Positions 8,417 to 18,293 of a stretch of 64,000 nucleotides of DNA are shown piece by piece. A program made the translations under genes and the position numbers. Under the pieces are notes generated by a model that saw only the letters and a program-made list of their open reading frames with translations, did no database searches and was not told the DNA's origin. The DNA lies in contig NZ_JAUSVF010000001.1 of assembly GCF_030814475.1 (NCBI RefSeq), forward strand, positions 3,877,001 through 3,941,000, given 5' to 3'. The DNA is from Pararhizobium capsulatum DSM 1112. GTDB lineage: Bacteria > Pseudomonadota > Alphaproteobacteria > Rhizobiales > Rhizobiaceae. The stretch's first letter is position 1. Every line of letters begins with the position of its first letter.

Positions 8417-9211
8417 ATGATCATTCTGCGCTCGGTCCTGTTCAACATCGTGTTCTACGCAAATCTGATCCTGCAGATGGTCGTGATGACACCCTTCTAC
8501 TTCATCGTTCCACGAAAGACGTCGTGGTTCGTGCCGAAGAACTGGGCGCGCAGCAACAACTGGCTGTTCGAAAAAATGGTGGGGACGACCTTCGAGATCG
8601 AAGGTCTGGAGAACCTGCCGGAAGGCGGCTATATCTTCGCACCGAAGCATCAGTCCTTCTGGGACGTCTACGCCCTTCTGCCCTGGCTTTCCGATCCCTT
8701 CTACATCCTCAAGCGCGAACTGACGTGGATCCCGCTGTTCGGCTGGTATGTCCGCAAGCAGCGCATGGTGCCGGTCAACCGGGCCGCGCGGGGCAAGGCG
8801 ATGGCAGCCGTGATGGAACGCACCCGCCTGGAAATGGCAACGGGACGCCAGTTGATCATCTACCCCGAAGGCACCCGCCGTCCGCCGGGTGCTCCGCCGG
8901 AATATAAATACGGCATCGCCCGCCTCTACCGCGATCTCGGCGTGCCGGTCGTGCCGGTTGTCATGCATCCCGGCCTGTTCTGGCCGCGCCGTAAGTTCCT
9001 GCGCTTTCCCGGGCACTTCAGGGTTCGCATCCTGCCTGCGATCGCACCGGGCGACGATCCCGATCATTTCCACCAGACCCTGATGACCACGATGGAAGCG
9101 GCAAGCGACGCACTGCTGGTGGAAACAATCCGCGCCAATCCCCACCTGCCGCTGCCACCGACGGCTGCGCAGCGCTATCGGGAACTGACGGGGGATACCA
9201 GCCGGGGGTGA
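8417..9211 (+). CDS. plsC: 1-acyl-sn-glycerol-3-phosphate acyltransferase
   Basis: It transfers a second acyl chain to lysophosphatidic acid to make phosphatidic acid at the inner membrane. The 264 residues hold a membrane-anchoring hydrophobic N-terminus (about 7-31), the catalytic HX4D motif as H78-QSFW-D83, and the glycerol-phosphate-binding motif YPEGTRR (149-155). It is the last of the ftsE-ftsX-ydcF-plsC run on the plus strand and ends 17 bp before the convergent ChaC-like gene. The family also includes lyso-ornithine lipid acyltransferases such as OlsA in rhizobia, so the exact acceptor is not certain. Confidence 0.9.
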   Translation: MIILRSVLFNIVFYANLILQMVVMTPFYFIVPRKTSWFVPKNWARSNNWLFEKMVGTTFEIEGLENLPEGGYIFAPKHQSFWDVYALLPWLSDPFYILKRELTWIPLFGWYVRKQRMVPVNRAARGKAMAAVMERTRLEMATGRQLIIYPEGTRRPPGAPPEYKYGIARLYRDLGVPVVPVVMHPGLFWPRRKFLRFPGHFRVRILPAIAPGDDPDHFHQTLMTTMEAASDALLVETIRANPHLPLPPTAAQRYRELTGDTSRG

Positions 9212-9228
9212 GGCGGCAGCTCCAAAAC

Positions 9229-9756
9229 CTATCGCAAATATCCCGCCACCTCTTCCAGCCACGGATCGCGGATGGCCATCTCATTGAGATGGGCCAGCGT
9301 ATTGACGACATACTCGCGGTTCAGCCCTGATTTGCCCTGCGCACCGGCAATGATATCGGCCGCATCACCCGTGGCAAGACCGCCGGCGTATTGGTGATGA
9401 TTGCGGTCGACCACATAGGCGAGCGCCTGTACGCGGCGTCCGTCGGCCAGCGTCACCGGCAGGGTCCGTTCGAGATAGACATGCGTTACCAGTTCGCGCT
9501 CGCGCAGATAGGAGAGAACCGCGTCGCGCTGTCCCGAATGAACCTCGAATGCAACCCCGCGGCAGGAACCGCCACGATCGAGGCCCAGCACCAGCCCCGG
9601 CCTATCCGGCGTACCCCGATGAACGAAGGAGCGCACGCAGAGCGAGCGTCGATAACCGAAGGTGCGGGCAGCGATCTTGCTTTCAAACAGGAAGCCTGGA
9701 TTCCACATCAGTGAACCGTAGCCAAACACCCAAAAATCGTCCATATCCGATGCCAT
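9229..9756 (-). CDS. Gamma-glutamylcyclotransferase, ChaC family
   Basis: ChaC-type enzymes cleave glutathione to 5-oxoproline and Cys-Gly. The protein begins with the family hallmark VFGYGSLMWNPGF, followed by RSFVHRGTPDRPGLVLGL. The YLRERELV stretch carries the probable catalytic glutamate and is followed by ALAYVVDRNHHQYAGGL. The size (about 175 residues) fits. Three starts are close together (TTG 9762, ATG 9756, ATG 9744) and none has a clear ribosome site; I use the ATG at 9756. It lies alone on the minus strand, convergent with plsC and divergent from the DUF2125 gene. Confidence 0.88.
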   Translation of the reverse strand: MASDMDDFWVFGYGSLMWNPGFLFESKIAARTFGYRRSLCVRSFVHRGTPDRPGLVLGLDRGGSCRGVAFEVHSGQRDAVLSYLRERELVTHVYLERTLPVTLADGRRVQALAYVVDRNHHQYAGGLATGDAADIIAGAQGKSGLNREYVVNTLAHLNEMAIRDPWLEEVAGYLR

Positions 9757-9912
9757 CAGCAATATCGTCGCAGCGCGATCCGACCATCATTCTGAACTTT
9801 TCCTAACGCATATTCCCCTTCATCGGAATCAGTTTCGAGCCCTTCGGTCGGCAAAACCGCCCAGAGCGAAAGACAGTCCCGGCCCTGAAGGAGTCGATTA
9901 TCGGAGACGGAC

Positions 9913-10932
9913 ATGACAGCAGCAGACCTTGCCGGCGATTCGGGCACAGCGAAAAAGTTTCGTCGCCTGACGATTGCCGTCGTCGCTGTGGTGATTGTCT
10001 ATTGCGGCGCTTGGTTCATCGCGGCACAGCAGATCGAAAGCCGGCTGCAGCGCTTCTTCGACCAGACCAGGGCCGGCGGGTTTTCTGCAGAATGCAGCGA
10101 CATGGATGTCCGCGGCTTTCCCTTCCGCATCGGCGTCTTCTGCGACAAGGTGCGGCTGGACGACACCGCATTCGCCGCTTCTGCCTCCTTCGGGGAACTC
10201 AGATCGGCGGCACAGGTTTACCAGCCCGGACATGCCATCCTCGAACTGGATGGCCCGGCCGAGGTTCGCATTTCGCCGGGGCTGACTGTATCGGCGGACT
10301 GGTCTCTGCTGCATGCCAGCGTGAATGCCGGTTTTTCCGGCGTAAACCGCTTTTCCGCGACCTATGATCAGATGAAGGCAACCGCGATGCTGCCGCTGAC
10401 CGGAGACAGGCTCGATCTGGCCGCTTCCCACGGTGAAACCCATCTGCGCCGCAATGGCCCGGATCTCGACGTGGCTGCGAATGTGGAAGCGCTCGATGTC
10501 CGCGTTGATGACGATCCAAGCCTGCTGCCGCCAACGGCAGCAGCGGTCGATCTGACCTTGTTTGACCGGGCCGATCTCGTGGAGATGAAGCCGGTCAACC
10601 CGCATTTCCTGCGGGGATCAAAGGGAGAACTGCGCAATCTGACCCTGGATTTCGGAGGCGGGATGGTGGGCACGGCGTCCGGCCCTTTCAGCATCGATGA
10701 CAAGGGACTGATTTCCGGGGAGTTCAAGGTGACGATCAAGGAGATCGCCAACCTTCGCCCCCTTCTGGTCAAGGCCTTCCCCGATGAAAAATCGGTAACC
10801 AATATCAACAACACCGCCAATATGCTGCGTGCGCTCAACGACGGCGGCGACGAGGCGACAGTCAAGATCGACGTGCGCGACGGCAATGCCTGGCTCGCCT
10901 TCTTCCCGCTCGGAGAACTGCCGGTTCTATAA
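9913..10932 (+). CDS. DUF2125 family protein
   Basis: This is a conserved alphaproteobacterial protein of unknown function, 339 residues. A short cytoplasmic head is followed by one membrane segment (about 19-37), and the rest is probably periplasmic. The DUF2125 pattern is seen in CSDMDVRGFPFRIGVFCD near residues 58-75 and in repeated beta-type segments afterwards, a layout reminiscent of AsmA-like envelope proteins. The ATG at 9913 has GGAG seven bases upstream. It ends six bases before the convergent tyrC gene. The rhizobial order ChaC, DUF2125, tyrC, hisC is common. Confidence 0.85.
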   Translation: MTAADLAGDSGTAKKFRRLTIAVVAVVIVYCGAWFIAAQQIESRLQRFFDQTRAGGFSAECSDMDVRGFPFRIGVFCDKVRLDDTAFAASASFGELRSAAQVYQPGHAILELDGPAEVRISPGLTVSADWSLLHASVNAGFSGVNRFSATYDQMKATAMLPLTGDRLDLAASHGETHLRRNGPDLDVAANVEALDVRVDDDPSLLPPTAAAVDLTLFDRADLVEMKPVNPHFLRGSKGELRNLTLDFGGGMVGTASGPFSIDDKGLISGEFKVTIKEIANLRPLLVKAFPDEKSVTNINNTANMLRALNDGGDEATVKIDVRDGNAWLAFFPLGELPVL

Positions 10933-10938
10933 GCCCTG

Positions 10939-11862
10939 CTACTTCTGATCCATGGCATGGCGGCCGAAGTCGGCCATGTCGGTATCCTGGCCGGCCTGAA
11001 CGATGGAGCGGCGGATGGCGCGGGTGCGCGTGAAGAGATCAAACAGCTTGTCGCCATCGCCCCAGCGGATCGCCCGCTGCAGATAGGCGAGGTCTTCCGA
11101 GAATCGCGCCAGCATCTCAAGGATCGCATCCTTGTTGTGCAGGCAGACGTCGCGCCACATGGTTGGATCAGACGCCGCAAGACGGGTGAAATCGCGGAAA
11201 CCCGAGGCGGAATATTTGATGACTTCCGATTCGGTCACCGTCTCCAGGTCATCGGCCGTGCCGACGATATTGTAGGCGATGATATGCGGCAGGTGGGAGA
11301 CGATCGCCAGCACCTTGTCGTGGTGTTCCGGGTCCATGTCGTCGACCATGGAGCCGAGCGTTTCCCAGAAAACTCGCAGCTTCGCCTTGGCGTCTGCGTC
11401 CGTATCCGGCAGCGGCGTCAGGATGCACCAGCGGCCCTTGAACAGGCCGACGAAACCGGCGTCCGGGCCGGAATATTCCGTGCCGGCAATCGGGTGGCCG
11501 GGAATGAAATGCACATGGCTTGGCATATGCGGCTTCATCTGGGCGATGACGGACCCTTTGGTCGAGCCGACATCCGTCACGATGGCACCGCGCTTCAGAT
11601 GCGGAGCAATTGCCTCTGCGACAGCGCCGGAGGCGCCGACGGGGACGGAAACGATCACCAGATCGGCATCCTTCACCGCATCGGCAGCACTCAGTGTATA
11701 GCGATCACCGAGGCCGAGCTGTTCTGCCCGCTTCAGCGTGTCCGGGCTTCGGCTTGAAACGACAACTGTCGAAGCCAGTCCCTTGTCCTTGATCTCGCGT
11801 GCCAACGACGAGCCGATGAGGCCGATGCCGATCAGCGCGATGGTTTCGAATTGCTTCGTCAT
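10939..11862 (-). CDS. tyrC: Prephenate/arogenate dehydrogenase
   Basis: It oxidises prephenate or arogenate with NAD(P)+ in tyrosine synthesis. Of about 307 residues, the first half is a Rossmann domain with the nucleotide loop GIGLIGSS near the start, and the second half is the helical dimerisation domain. Conserved pieces are DVGSTKGSV, the catalytic-histidine motif PGHPIAGTEYSG, and HDKVLAIVSHLPHIIAYN. The ATG at 11862 lies two codons after a GTG that overlaps the hisC stop, so either could be used. It is coupled to hisC on the same strand. TyrA/TyrC substrate preference cannot be read from the sequence. Confidence 0.93.
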   Translation of the reverse strand: MTKQFETIALIGIGLIGSSLAREIKDKGLASTVVVSSRSPDTLKRAEQLGLGDRYTLSAADAVKDADLVIVSVPVGASGAVAEAIAPHLKRGAIVTDVGSTKGSVIAQMKPHMPSHVHFIPGHPIAGTEYSGPDAGFVGLFKGRWCILTPLPDTDADAKAKLRVFWETLGSMVDDMDPEHHDKVLAIVSHLPHIIAYNIVGTADDLETVTESEVIKYSASGFRDFTRLAASDPTMWRDVCLHNKDAILEMLARFSEDLAYLQRAIRWGDGDKLFDLFTRTRAIRRSIVQAGQDTDMADFGRHAMDQK

Positions 11863-11864
11863 GA

Positions 11865-12965
11865 TCACCGGCCCATGAATTCGGCGAGCGCGGCAATCAC
11901 GCCCTCATTGGCTTCCTCCGAGCCGATGGTCATGCGCAGGGCATTAGGGAAGCCATAGCCGCGCACGGCGCGCAGGATGTAGCCACGGCTCGTGAGGAAG
12001 TCGTCTGCATCCGATGCCCGCTTGCCATCGATATCTGGGAAGTGGATCAGGACGAAATTGGTGACGGACGGGGTAACCCTGAGATCGAGCGAGGACAGCG
12101 CCCCCGTGACACGGCCGAGCCATTCATTGTTGTACTCGATGGCCGTGGCGACAAAGGCCTGGTCGCGCATGGCGGCAGCACCGGCGGCAATAGCCGGCGA
12201 ATTCATGTTGAATGGGCCGCGCACGCGGTTGAGCGCATCGATCACGGCCAGCGGGCCATACATCCAGCCGATACGCAACGCCGCAAGACCGTAGATCTTG
12301 GAGAAGGTGCGGGTCATCACGACGTTCTGGTTGGACGAGACCAGCTCGACGCCGGCTTCATAGTCGTTGCGACGGACATATTCCGCATAGGCTGCATCCA
12401 GCACCAGGATGACATGCTTCGGCAGGCCGGCCTGCAGGCGGCGGACGTCCTCGACCGGGACATAGGTGCCGGTCGGGTTTGCCGGATTGGCGAGAAAGAC
12501 GATCCTGGTCTTCTCCGTCACGGCAGCGAGAATGGCGTCGACATCGACACGGCAATCCTTTTCCTTGACGACGACTGCCGTAGCACCCGCGGCCTGGATC
12601 TGGATCTTGTAGACGAGGAAGCCGTGCTCCGTGATGATGCCTTCGTCGCCGGTGCCGAGATAGACGTGGCAGAGCAGGCCGAGAAGTTCGTCGGAGCCGT
12701 TGCCGCAGATCAGGTTGGCCGTGTTGAGCCCATAGGTCGCGGCGATCGCCTCACGCAGCTCAGTCGCCTGACCATCCGGGTAACGCTCAAGGCTGGCGGC
12801 GGCCTTCTGGAAGGCTTCGATCGCGCTGGGGCTTGCGCCCAGCGGTGTCTCGTTGGAGGAAAGCTTGTAGACCTTGGCGACGCCCGGAGCATGCTCCTTG
12901 CCCGGCACGTAAGCGGCGATATCGAGAATACCGGGGCGCGGCGCGGGGGCGTTTGCAGTCGTCAT
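11865..12965 (-). CDS. hisC: Histidinol-phosphate aminotransferase
   Basis: This PLP aminotransferase acts in histidine synthesis and often also on aromatic keto acids in rhizobia, which would fit its coupling to tyrC. The 366 residues include SSNETPLG (36-43), the PLP-phosphate loop GNGSDE (88-93), NPANPTGT (160-167), and the PLP lysine K223 in [15 protein letters not shown]. The ATG at 12965 starts the conserved protein; the frame is open 14 codons further but without a better site. The gene overlaps the possible GTG start of tyrC. It lies 81 bp downstream of the methyltransferase gene on the same strand. Confidence 0.94.
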   Translation of the reverse strand: MTTANAPAPRPGILDIAAYVPGKEHAPGVAKVYKLSSNETPLGASPSAIEAFQKAAASLERYPDGQATELREAIAATYGLNTANLICGNGSDELLGLLCHVYLGTGDEGIITEHGFLVYKIQIQAAGATAVVVKEKDCRVDVDAILAAVTEKTRIVFLANPANPTGTYVPVEDVRRLQAGLPKHVILVLDAAYAEYVRRNDYEAGVELVSSNQNVVMTRTFSKIYGLAALRIGWMYGPLAVIDALNRVRGPFNMNSPAIAAGAAAMRDQAFVATAIEYNNEWLGRVTGALSSLDLRVTPSVTNFVLIHFPDIDGKRASDADDFLTSRGYILRAVRGYGFPNALRMTIGSEEANEGVIAALAEFMGR

Positions 12966-13046
12966 GGGATTGGGCTTTCGAGAGCTGTTAAACAAGGCCT
13001 TTGGCAATAGCGATCCAAGGCGATCTTGTCGAGGGTTTCGCCGCGG

Positions 13047-13811
13047 TCACCGCCCCTTCGCCACGCTTTCACGGGTCGTCGGAACGCCCTGCGGTGCAAG
13101 GACCGGCACGAAGACCCGGCGCGAGGCGCGGGCGGCAACCGGAAGCCCCTGGTAAAGCCGCTTTTGCGCTTCGACGATGATGACACCGGAGAAGACGGGC
13201 CAGAGCGAACGGCCCAACTTTTCAAACCCGCTTCTGAGCTTCAGCACCATCTTCAGCTTCGAGGGCGGGAAGAACAGCGCTTCTGCCGAAGCACCCGGTG
13301 TGAAATTGGTCTCGCGCAGCAGCGAGGTCAGCTGGCCGCGCGAATAGGGACGACCTGAACCGAAGGGTGTATGCTCCATGCGCGCCCACACGCCACGACG
13401 ATTGGGCACGACGATGACGAGGCGTCCGCCCGGCGCCAGAACCCGCCAGAGCTCCTTCATCGTCTCGCGCGGGTTTTCGGCGAACTCCAGCGAATGCACC
13501 ATCAGCACCCGGTCAATCGACGAATCGGGCAAGGGCAGCTCCTCGTCAAAGACGAGCGCCGTGGAGGAGAGCTCAGCCACCGGCCAGTTCACCGCCCCCT
13601 GCCCCGCCGGCATGAATGCGAAGGTACGCTCGGTATCGGCACGGAACCGGTCGAGATAAGGGATGGTATAACCAAGGCCGACCAGTCGCTCTTCCGGCAG
13701 CCGCGCCCAGAGCGACGACAGCGCCATGGAAATAGACTGCTCGGCGAACCGGCCGAGCTGGGAATGATAGAACTGGCGAAGGTCGACGATATCAGCGTGC
13801 ATGGGGCTCAT
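13047..13811 (-). CDS. SAM-dependent class I methyltransferase
   Basis: This is a methyltransferase of unknown substrate, about 254 residues. The domain is of the Methyltransf_11 type. VLMVHSLEFAENPRETMKEL and RVLAPGGRLVIVVPNRRG mark the later strands. The usual glycine-rich SAM loop near the N-terminus is weak: LVGLGYTIPYLDRF stands in the expected place. The C-terminal 60 residues hold SGVIIVEAQKRLYQG, also seen in rhizobial homologues between hisC and gloB. Starts at 13811 (MSPMHAD) and 13802 (MHADIV) are both possible. It is divergent from gloB with only 73 bp between them. Confidence 0.83.
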   Translation of the reverse strand: MSPMHADIVDLRQFYHSQLGRFAEQSISMALSSLWARLPEERLVGLGYTIPYLDRFRADTERTFAFMPAGQGAVNWPVAELSSTALVFDEELPLPDSSIDRVLMVHSLEFAENPRETMKELWRVLAPGGRLVIVVPNRRGVWARMEHTPFGSGRPYSRGQLTSLLRETNFTPGASAEALFFPPSKLKMVLKLRSGFEKLGRSLWPVFSGVIIVEAQKRLYQGLPVAARASRRVFVPVLAPQGVPTTRESVAKGR

Positions 13812-13884
13812 GTTAGTTCGCCATGGCTGGACTTCAAGCCATGTCCCGCTACATTCCCTGCGACTCAGCTGAACGGGAACCGTC

Positions 13885-14655
13885 ATGGCCGCGCTCGAAA
13901 TCGAACTCTTCCTTTGCCGTACCGACAATTTCGGCGTGCTGCTCCATGACCCTGAAACCGGTACCACCGCCTCCATCGATGCGCCTGAAGAACAGCCGAT
14001 CCTCGATGCCCTCCAGCGTCGCGGCTGGATGCTGACGCATATCCTGACCACGCATCATCATCAGGACCACGTGGCAGCCAATCTGGCGCTGAAGACGCGG
14101 TTCGACTGCGCGATCATCGGGCCTGCCAAAGAAGCATCGAAAATCCCGGGCATCGACATGACAATCGGCGGCGGCGGCGACTTCGATTTCGCGGGTCATC
14201 CGGTCGAGGCGATCGAGACGCCCGGCCATACGGGTGGCCACATCTGCTTCTACTTTCCAGACGATAAGCTGCTTTTCGCCGCCGACACGCTGTTTGCGCT
14301 TGGCTGCGGCCGCCTGTTTGAGGGCACGCCAGCCGATATGTGGTCGTCGCTGTCGAAGCTCATGCTGCTCCCGGACGAAACCACCGTGTATTTCGGCCAT
14401 GAATATACACTGTCCAACGCCCGTTTCGCCGTGACCGTCGATCCCGACAATCAAGAGCTTGCAAAGCGCGCCGCAGATATCGAGGCGTTGCGCGCCAAGG
14501 GAGGTTTTACCGCGCCGACCACGATCGGCCTGGAGAAGCGCACCAATCCTTTCCTGCGGGCAAAGGATCCAGCGATCCGCAAACATCTTAGGCGCGAAAC
14601 GGCATCGGATACCGAGGTCTTTGCCGAAATCCGCAAGCGCAAGGACAATTTCTGA
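13885..14655 (+). CDS. gloB: Hydroxyacylglutathione hydrolase (glyoxalase II)
   Basis: It hydrolyses S-D-lactoylglutathione to lactate and glutathione in methylglyoxal detoxification. The 256 residues have the metallo-beta-lactamase fold with all metal ligands visible: H57, H59, D61 and H62 in THHHQDH, H115 in PGHTGGH, D134 in AADTLF, and H172 in FGHEY. The C-terminal helical glutathione-binding domain holds KRTNPFLRA and is complete. It is followed one base later by the DUF985 cupin gene on the same strand, so the two are probably co-transcribed. Confidence 0.95.
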   Translation: MAALEIELFLCRTDNFGVLLHDPETGTTASIDAPEEQPILDALQRRGWMLTHILTTHHHQDHVAANLALKTRFDCAIIGPAKEASKIPGIDMTIGGGGDFDFAGHPVEAIETPGHTGGHICFYFPDDKLLFAADTLFALGCGRLFEGTPADMWSSLSKLMLLPDETTVYFGHEYTLSNARFAVTVDPDNQELAKRAADIEALRAKGGFTAPTTIGLEKRTNPFLRAKDPAIRKHLRRETASDTEVFAEIRKRKDNF

Positions 14656-14656
14656 G

Positions 14657-15094
14657 ATGAGCGAGACCTTGCAGACGGCGGATATCATCCGCGCGCTCAA
14701 ACTCGAGCCGCATCCGGAAGGTGGCTGGTACTTCCAGACCTTCCGCGACCTGCAGGGCGGCTCGCGCGGCCACTCCACGGCGATCTATTACCTGCTCGAA
14801 GCCGGCGATCGCTCGCACTGGCACCGCGTCCGCGACGCCGCCGAAGTCTGGCATCATTACGCCGGAGCGCCCCTGGCCTTGAGTTTTGCCGAAGAGGGCA
14901 AGCCGGCGAGCACGATCACGCTCGGCAAGGATATTCTGGCTGGCGAGAGGCCCCAGGCATTGGTCCCACCGAATTGGTGGCAGGCGGCGGTATCGCTGGG
15001 AGACTGGACGTTGGTCGGCTGCACGGTTTCCCCGGGCTTCGTCTTCTCCGCCTTCGAGATGGCCGCTGACGACTGGCAGCCGCCATCCGCCTGA
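14657..15094 (+). CDS. Cupin-type DUF985 protein
   Basis: This small cupin has 145 residues. Its pattern is that of the DUF985 (Cupin_5) family: LEPHPEGGWYFQTFR near the start, then STAIYYLLEAGDRSHWHRVRD, AEVWHHYAGAPL, and PNWWQAAVSLGDWTLVGCTVSPGF near the end. The histidines in SHWHR and WHHY could bind a metal, but the function is not known. The open frame extends upstream inside gloB; the ATG at 14657, one base after the gloB stop, gives the family's normal N-terminus. It ends exactly where the convergent transporter gene ends. Confidence 0.88.
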   Translation: MSETLQTADIIRALKLEPHPEGGWYFQTFRDLQGGSRGHSTAIYYLLEAGDRSHWHRVRDAAEVWHHYAGAPLALSFAEEGKPASTITLGKDILAGERPQALVPPNWWQAAVSLGDWTLVGCTVSPGFVFSAFEMAADDWQPPSA

Positions 15095-16003
15095 TCACTC
15101 GGCCGGCTGCGTCTCCCTGCGCATCTTGCGGAAGATCACGTCGCGCGCCGCAAGCACGGCGCCGCCGGTGACGAACACGCAGGCGAGCGCGATGCGCCAG
15201 GACGGCTCGGCAAAACCGAAGAGAACGAGAATGAGCGTCGACAGAACGGGCGCGGCATAACTTGCCACGCCGAGAAGCTGGATATCGCCGTTCTTGACGC
15301 CATAATCCCAGGCATAGAAGGCAGCACCCACCGGCAGAAGGCCAAGGCCGAGCACGGCCAGCCACTGCGCCGAGGTTTCGGGCCAGACGGTCTGCTCAAG
15401 CCCGAGATGGCAGATGAACGAGAGGACGGAGGTCGCAAGGCAGAAGGCCGTGACAACATCCGTCGAGACGGCATCGAAGCGGCGGCTGAGCAGCGAATAG
15501 GCCGACCATGTAAATGCACAGGCCAGTGCGGCACCGTAACCCAGCGTATAGGCCTCGTCGAACTGCACGCCATTGCGGGCGACGATCAGGATCGTTCCGA
15601 ACAGGCCGCAGACCGCGCCAACGATATGAAACCAGCGCAATCTCTCGCCCGGTAGCAGGGCCGAGCCGACGACGATCAGCAGCGGCCAGAGATAGGCAAT
15701 CAGCCCGGCCTCGACGGCAGGCGCATTCCGGAGCGCGGTGAAATAAAGGAAATGATAGCCGAACAGGCCGGCAATGCCGACGATCCAGACCTTGGCCGGC
15801 TGCTTCAAGAGCGCCAGCCGCTCCGGCTTCCAGATCAGGACGGCGATGCCCGGCAGGCTGCCGATGGCAAAGCAGATGGCGCTGAGCTGGAAGGGCGGCA
15901 TGGTGCCGGAGGCGGCCGTGAACAGCGCCAGCAGCGACCACATGAGAATGGCGGAAAAGCCGATCAGCGTTGCCTTGACATTCACGTCGTTCTCCGTGGA
16001 CAT
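15095..16003 (-). CDS. DMT-superfamily EamA transporter
   Basis: This inner-membrane permease has 302 residues and two EamA repeats, each with about five membrane segments. Typical features are the first segment ATLIGFSAILMWSLLALFTA, the repeat-end pattern AGLIAYLWPLLIVVGSALLPGERL, and its counterpart AAPVLSTLILVLFGFAEPSWRIALACVFVTGGAVL. Rhizobial proteins of this type are often called YddG-like aromatic amino-acid exporters, and the length and LWPLL motif agree with that subgroup, but the substrate is not proven. It abuts the cupin gene convergently with no gap. Confidence 0.87.
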   Translation of the reverse strand: MSTENDVNVKATLIGFSAILMWSLLALFTAASGTMPPFQLSAICFAIGSLPGIAVLIWKPERLALLKQPAKVWIVGIAGLFGYHFLYFTALRNAPAVEAGLIAYLWPLLIVVGSALLPGERLRWFHIVGAVCGLFGTILIVARNGVQFDEAYTLGYGAALACAFTWSAYSLLSRRFDAVSTDVVTAFCLATSVLSFICHLGLEQTVWPETSAQWLAVLGLGLLPVGAAFYAWDYGVKNGDIQLLGVASYAAPVLSTLILVLFGFAEPSWRIALACVFVTGGAVLAARDVIFRKMRRETQPAE

Positions 16004-16133
16004 TTGAGGGCGGTGTACACGATAGTCTCAAATGTCGCTTCTGCCTCAAAAGGCCCCGGTTGTCACTTGGCTATGCGCACCATTCCGTTGCCTTATTCGG
16101 CCCTGCGGCGCAACGAAACATCGCGATGGGCAT

Positions 16134-17027
16134 TTACAGAGCCGACACCCGGTTGCGCCCGGCCCGTTTCGACAGATAAAGCCCTTCATCGGCGCGTTTC
16201 AGGATATCGCTGGAAAAACGATCGGGTTGGCCAAATTCGCTGACACCGCCGCTGATCGTCGATTCGCAACGCAGACTTTCCCTGAGAACGATCGGAATAT
16301 TTTCGCGCAGTCGCTCAGCGATTTCCAAGGCATCGCCACGACGGGTGCCAGGCATCACAACGACGAATTCATCTCCACCGAAACGCGCAATTACATCGCT
16401 CTGGCGCAGATGCTGGCGGCATAGCCGCGCTATTTCCACGAGGGCCGCATCACCCGCATGGTGTCCCATCTCATCATTGAGCCGTTTGAAATTATCCAGA
16501 TCGAAAACCAGGACCGAAGTCTGGGACCTTTCGCGTTCAAATATCTCCAACCGGTGGTCCAGGGTCTCGAGCAGCTTCCGTCGGTTGTATAGTCCCGTCA
16601 GGGCGTCCGTTTCGCTCAGTTGGCGCAGCTTTCGCTGAACGTCGTTCTTTTCGGTGATATTGCTCGCCACCCAAACGACGGCAGCTTCGCCCTCGACCGG
16701 AAAACTCAGCGCCTGAACACGTCCTTCGAACCAGATGGAATAATCGGGTCCGTCGCCAGCTCCTTTCACGTCGCTGCCGCTAAGTTCATATTCGACGATA
16801 TGAAGGACACCGCTTTCTAGTGCCTTTTCAATTTCGGCGGCGAACCATTGCGCCTTCTCCTCCTTCAACACATCAAACATGCTGCGCCCGACAAGCGTGC
16901 TACCATCGTGATAGTGCCGGAGGTCCTTCCCGCCGAATATTGCCGCATAACGGCCACTGCGCGTGAGAATGAATGCGGGATCTGGAAGGGAGGAAAGAAT
17001 TGAAGTTAATTGCTGCTGCGTAAACAA
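16134..17027 (-). CDS. PAS-GGDEF diguanylate cyclase
   Basis: It probably makes cyclic di-GMP from two GTP. In 297 residues, a PAS-type sensor comes first (about 8-125, with ASNITEKNDVQRKLRQL as the linker helix), then a GGDEF domain with an intact catalytic motif RFGGDEF (215-221). An inhibitory site RQSD (208-211) lies exactly five residues before it, so product feedback is expected. DALTGLYNRRKL marks the domain start. No membrane segment is visible, so it is cytoplasmic. The start is a TTG, since an in-frame stop lies two codons upstream and the next ATG would cut the PAS domain. Confidence 0.9.
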   Translation of the reverse strand: MFTQQQLTSILSSLPDPAFILTRSGRYAAIFGGKDLRHYHDGSTLVGRSMFDVLKEEKAQWFAAEIEKALESGVLHIVEYELSGSDVKGAGDGPDYSIWFEGRVQALSFPVEGEAAVVWVASNITEKNDVQRKLRQLSETDALTGLYNRRKLLETLDHRLEIFERERSQTSVLVFDLDNFKRLNDEMGHHAGDAALVEIARLCRQHLRQSDVIARFGGDEFVVVMPGTRRGDALEIAERLRENIPIVLRESLRCESTISGGVSEFGQPDRFSSDILKRADEGLYLSKRAGRNRVSAL

Positions 17028-17301
17028 GGGTCACTTTCCCACGTACCTAACGACACGGCCCTGCGAGAAAAATACCCGAAATGTGCACTCGCTCACTGCG
17101 CGTATTTCTTTTGCAAATCAGCCTCCTAGTTCCTCCAGATTACCACGGTAGCATTTCATTTTTCTAAATGCTGGGCGCTGGAACAACGAAGAACATCCTC
17201 GATTGGTAGCTTGATGGGCCCTTGGCGCCCAAGCGATCAACCTCGGCGCCTTCACCGTTCGTCTCGGTTGCCTTCGGCCTCAGCAAAGGGGGGTCCCCTC
17301 A

Positions 17302-18078
17302 TCAGTCCCCAAACCTAGTCGCCCAGACCGTCACCGGCCCCAAACTCGTCGGTATCCGGACATAGACCGGGGCATAGACATTCACTGTTTCAGCCATGGC
17401 AAACCAGATTTCCATCGATTCGAGCTTTCGCAGGTATTCCACGTCGTCGCGGCCCTTGCGGTAGCCGGATTTCGGCACGAACTTCACGCCGCAGACGATG
17501 ACGTCGCCGCTGAACCCTTCGGTCTTGAACGGCCGCGTGCCCTTGGAGGACAGCTTGAGGTCCATCCGCGATTCGCCGTCGAAGATCGGCAGGGTCTTGG
17601 GGCAGACACGGGTTTTTGCGGGGAAGATCAGCCCGGAGAGCGGATCCACGACATTGCGCAGGTCGCCCTTGGTGACCGGCACCCAGTTTTTCGGGATGCG
17701 GCGGGCCGGCGTCATGGTCGCGGATGTCACGTTGCCATTTGCAAACTGCACATCGATCGCGCGCGCCTTCTTGCCGCTTTGATAGCGCATGGAATATTCC
17801 GAGGCATTCAACCGATCGCTCCCGACAGTACCGGATACGGACGTCTGACCCGATGTGCTGGCCAGGATATCGGCTATCCCCGCGGATTTCAGCGTGCCGG
17901 AAATCCGATAGTGACCCGAATCGAGCTCCGTATGGAAGGAAGCCTTGGCGATCGGCAGGCCGGCGAGCGAAATGCTGTAGTCGGTAACGTGCTTGATCTC
18001 GGTGGCTTGAACGCTTCCTGTGGATAAGGTCATGGAGACCAATGCCACGAGCACGGCCACATTGCTCCGCCAGTTCAT
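17302..18078 (-). CDS. DUF3108 periplasmic protein
   Basis: This exported protein of unknown function has 258 residues. A cleavable signal peptide is clear (NVAVLVALVSMTLSTGSVQA, cut near residue 26). The DUF3108 pattern follows: DYSISLAGLPIAKASFHTEL, ISGTLKSAGIADIL, and near the end MEIWFAMAETVNVYAPVYVRIPTS. The domain is expected to form a beta-barrel-like sheet in the envelope. The ATG at 18078 has AAGGTGA upstream at good spacing; the frame is open eight codons further. It is divergent from rpmB, an arrangement seen in other rhizobia. A hairpin lies about 60-90 bp past its stop. Confidence 0.87.
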   Translation of the reverse strand: MNWRSNVAVLVALVSMTLSTGSVQATEIKHVTDYSISLAGLPIAKASFHTELDSGHYRISGTLKSAGIADILASTSGQTSVSGTVGSDRLNASEYSMRYQSGKKARAIDVQFANGNVTSATMTPARRIPKNWVPVTKGDLRNVVDPLSGLIFPAKTRVCPKTLPIFDGESRMDLKLSSKGTRPFKTEGFSGDVIVCGVKFVPKSGYRKGRDDVEYLRKLESMEIWFAMAETVNVYAPVYVRIPTSLGPVTVWATRFGD

Positions 18079-18293
18079 TCCGTCACCTTCTACGATCAAC
18101 ACAATCTTAGCAGATAGGGCGTCTTTGCGGCATTTCTGCGCCGCTTCTGTTCTGCCTATCCTTAATGGAGGGCTTTCAAAAGTGGAATTGCCAGCGTATC
18201 TCTTCGCGCAACCAAATCGGGTGATTTATTTGGGAAAATGCTGGCGAAGGCGGCCAGCGATTCAAGAGTTTTCCCTGAAATGGAAGGTTTGGC

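Noticed and set aside
17211..17240. Two-tier hairpin (TTGAT...ATCAA with inner CTTGG-CGC-CCAAG) past the DUF3108 stop
   Set aside because: It has no T-run on either strand and weak outer pairing, so it was not listed as a terminator.
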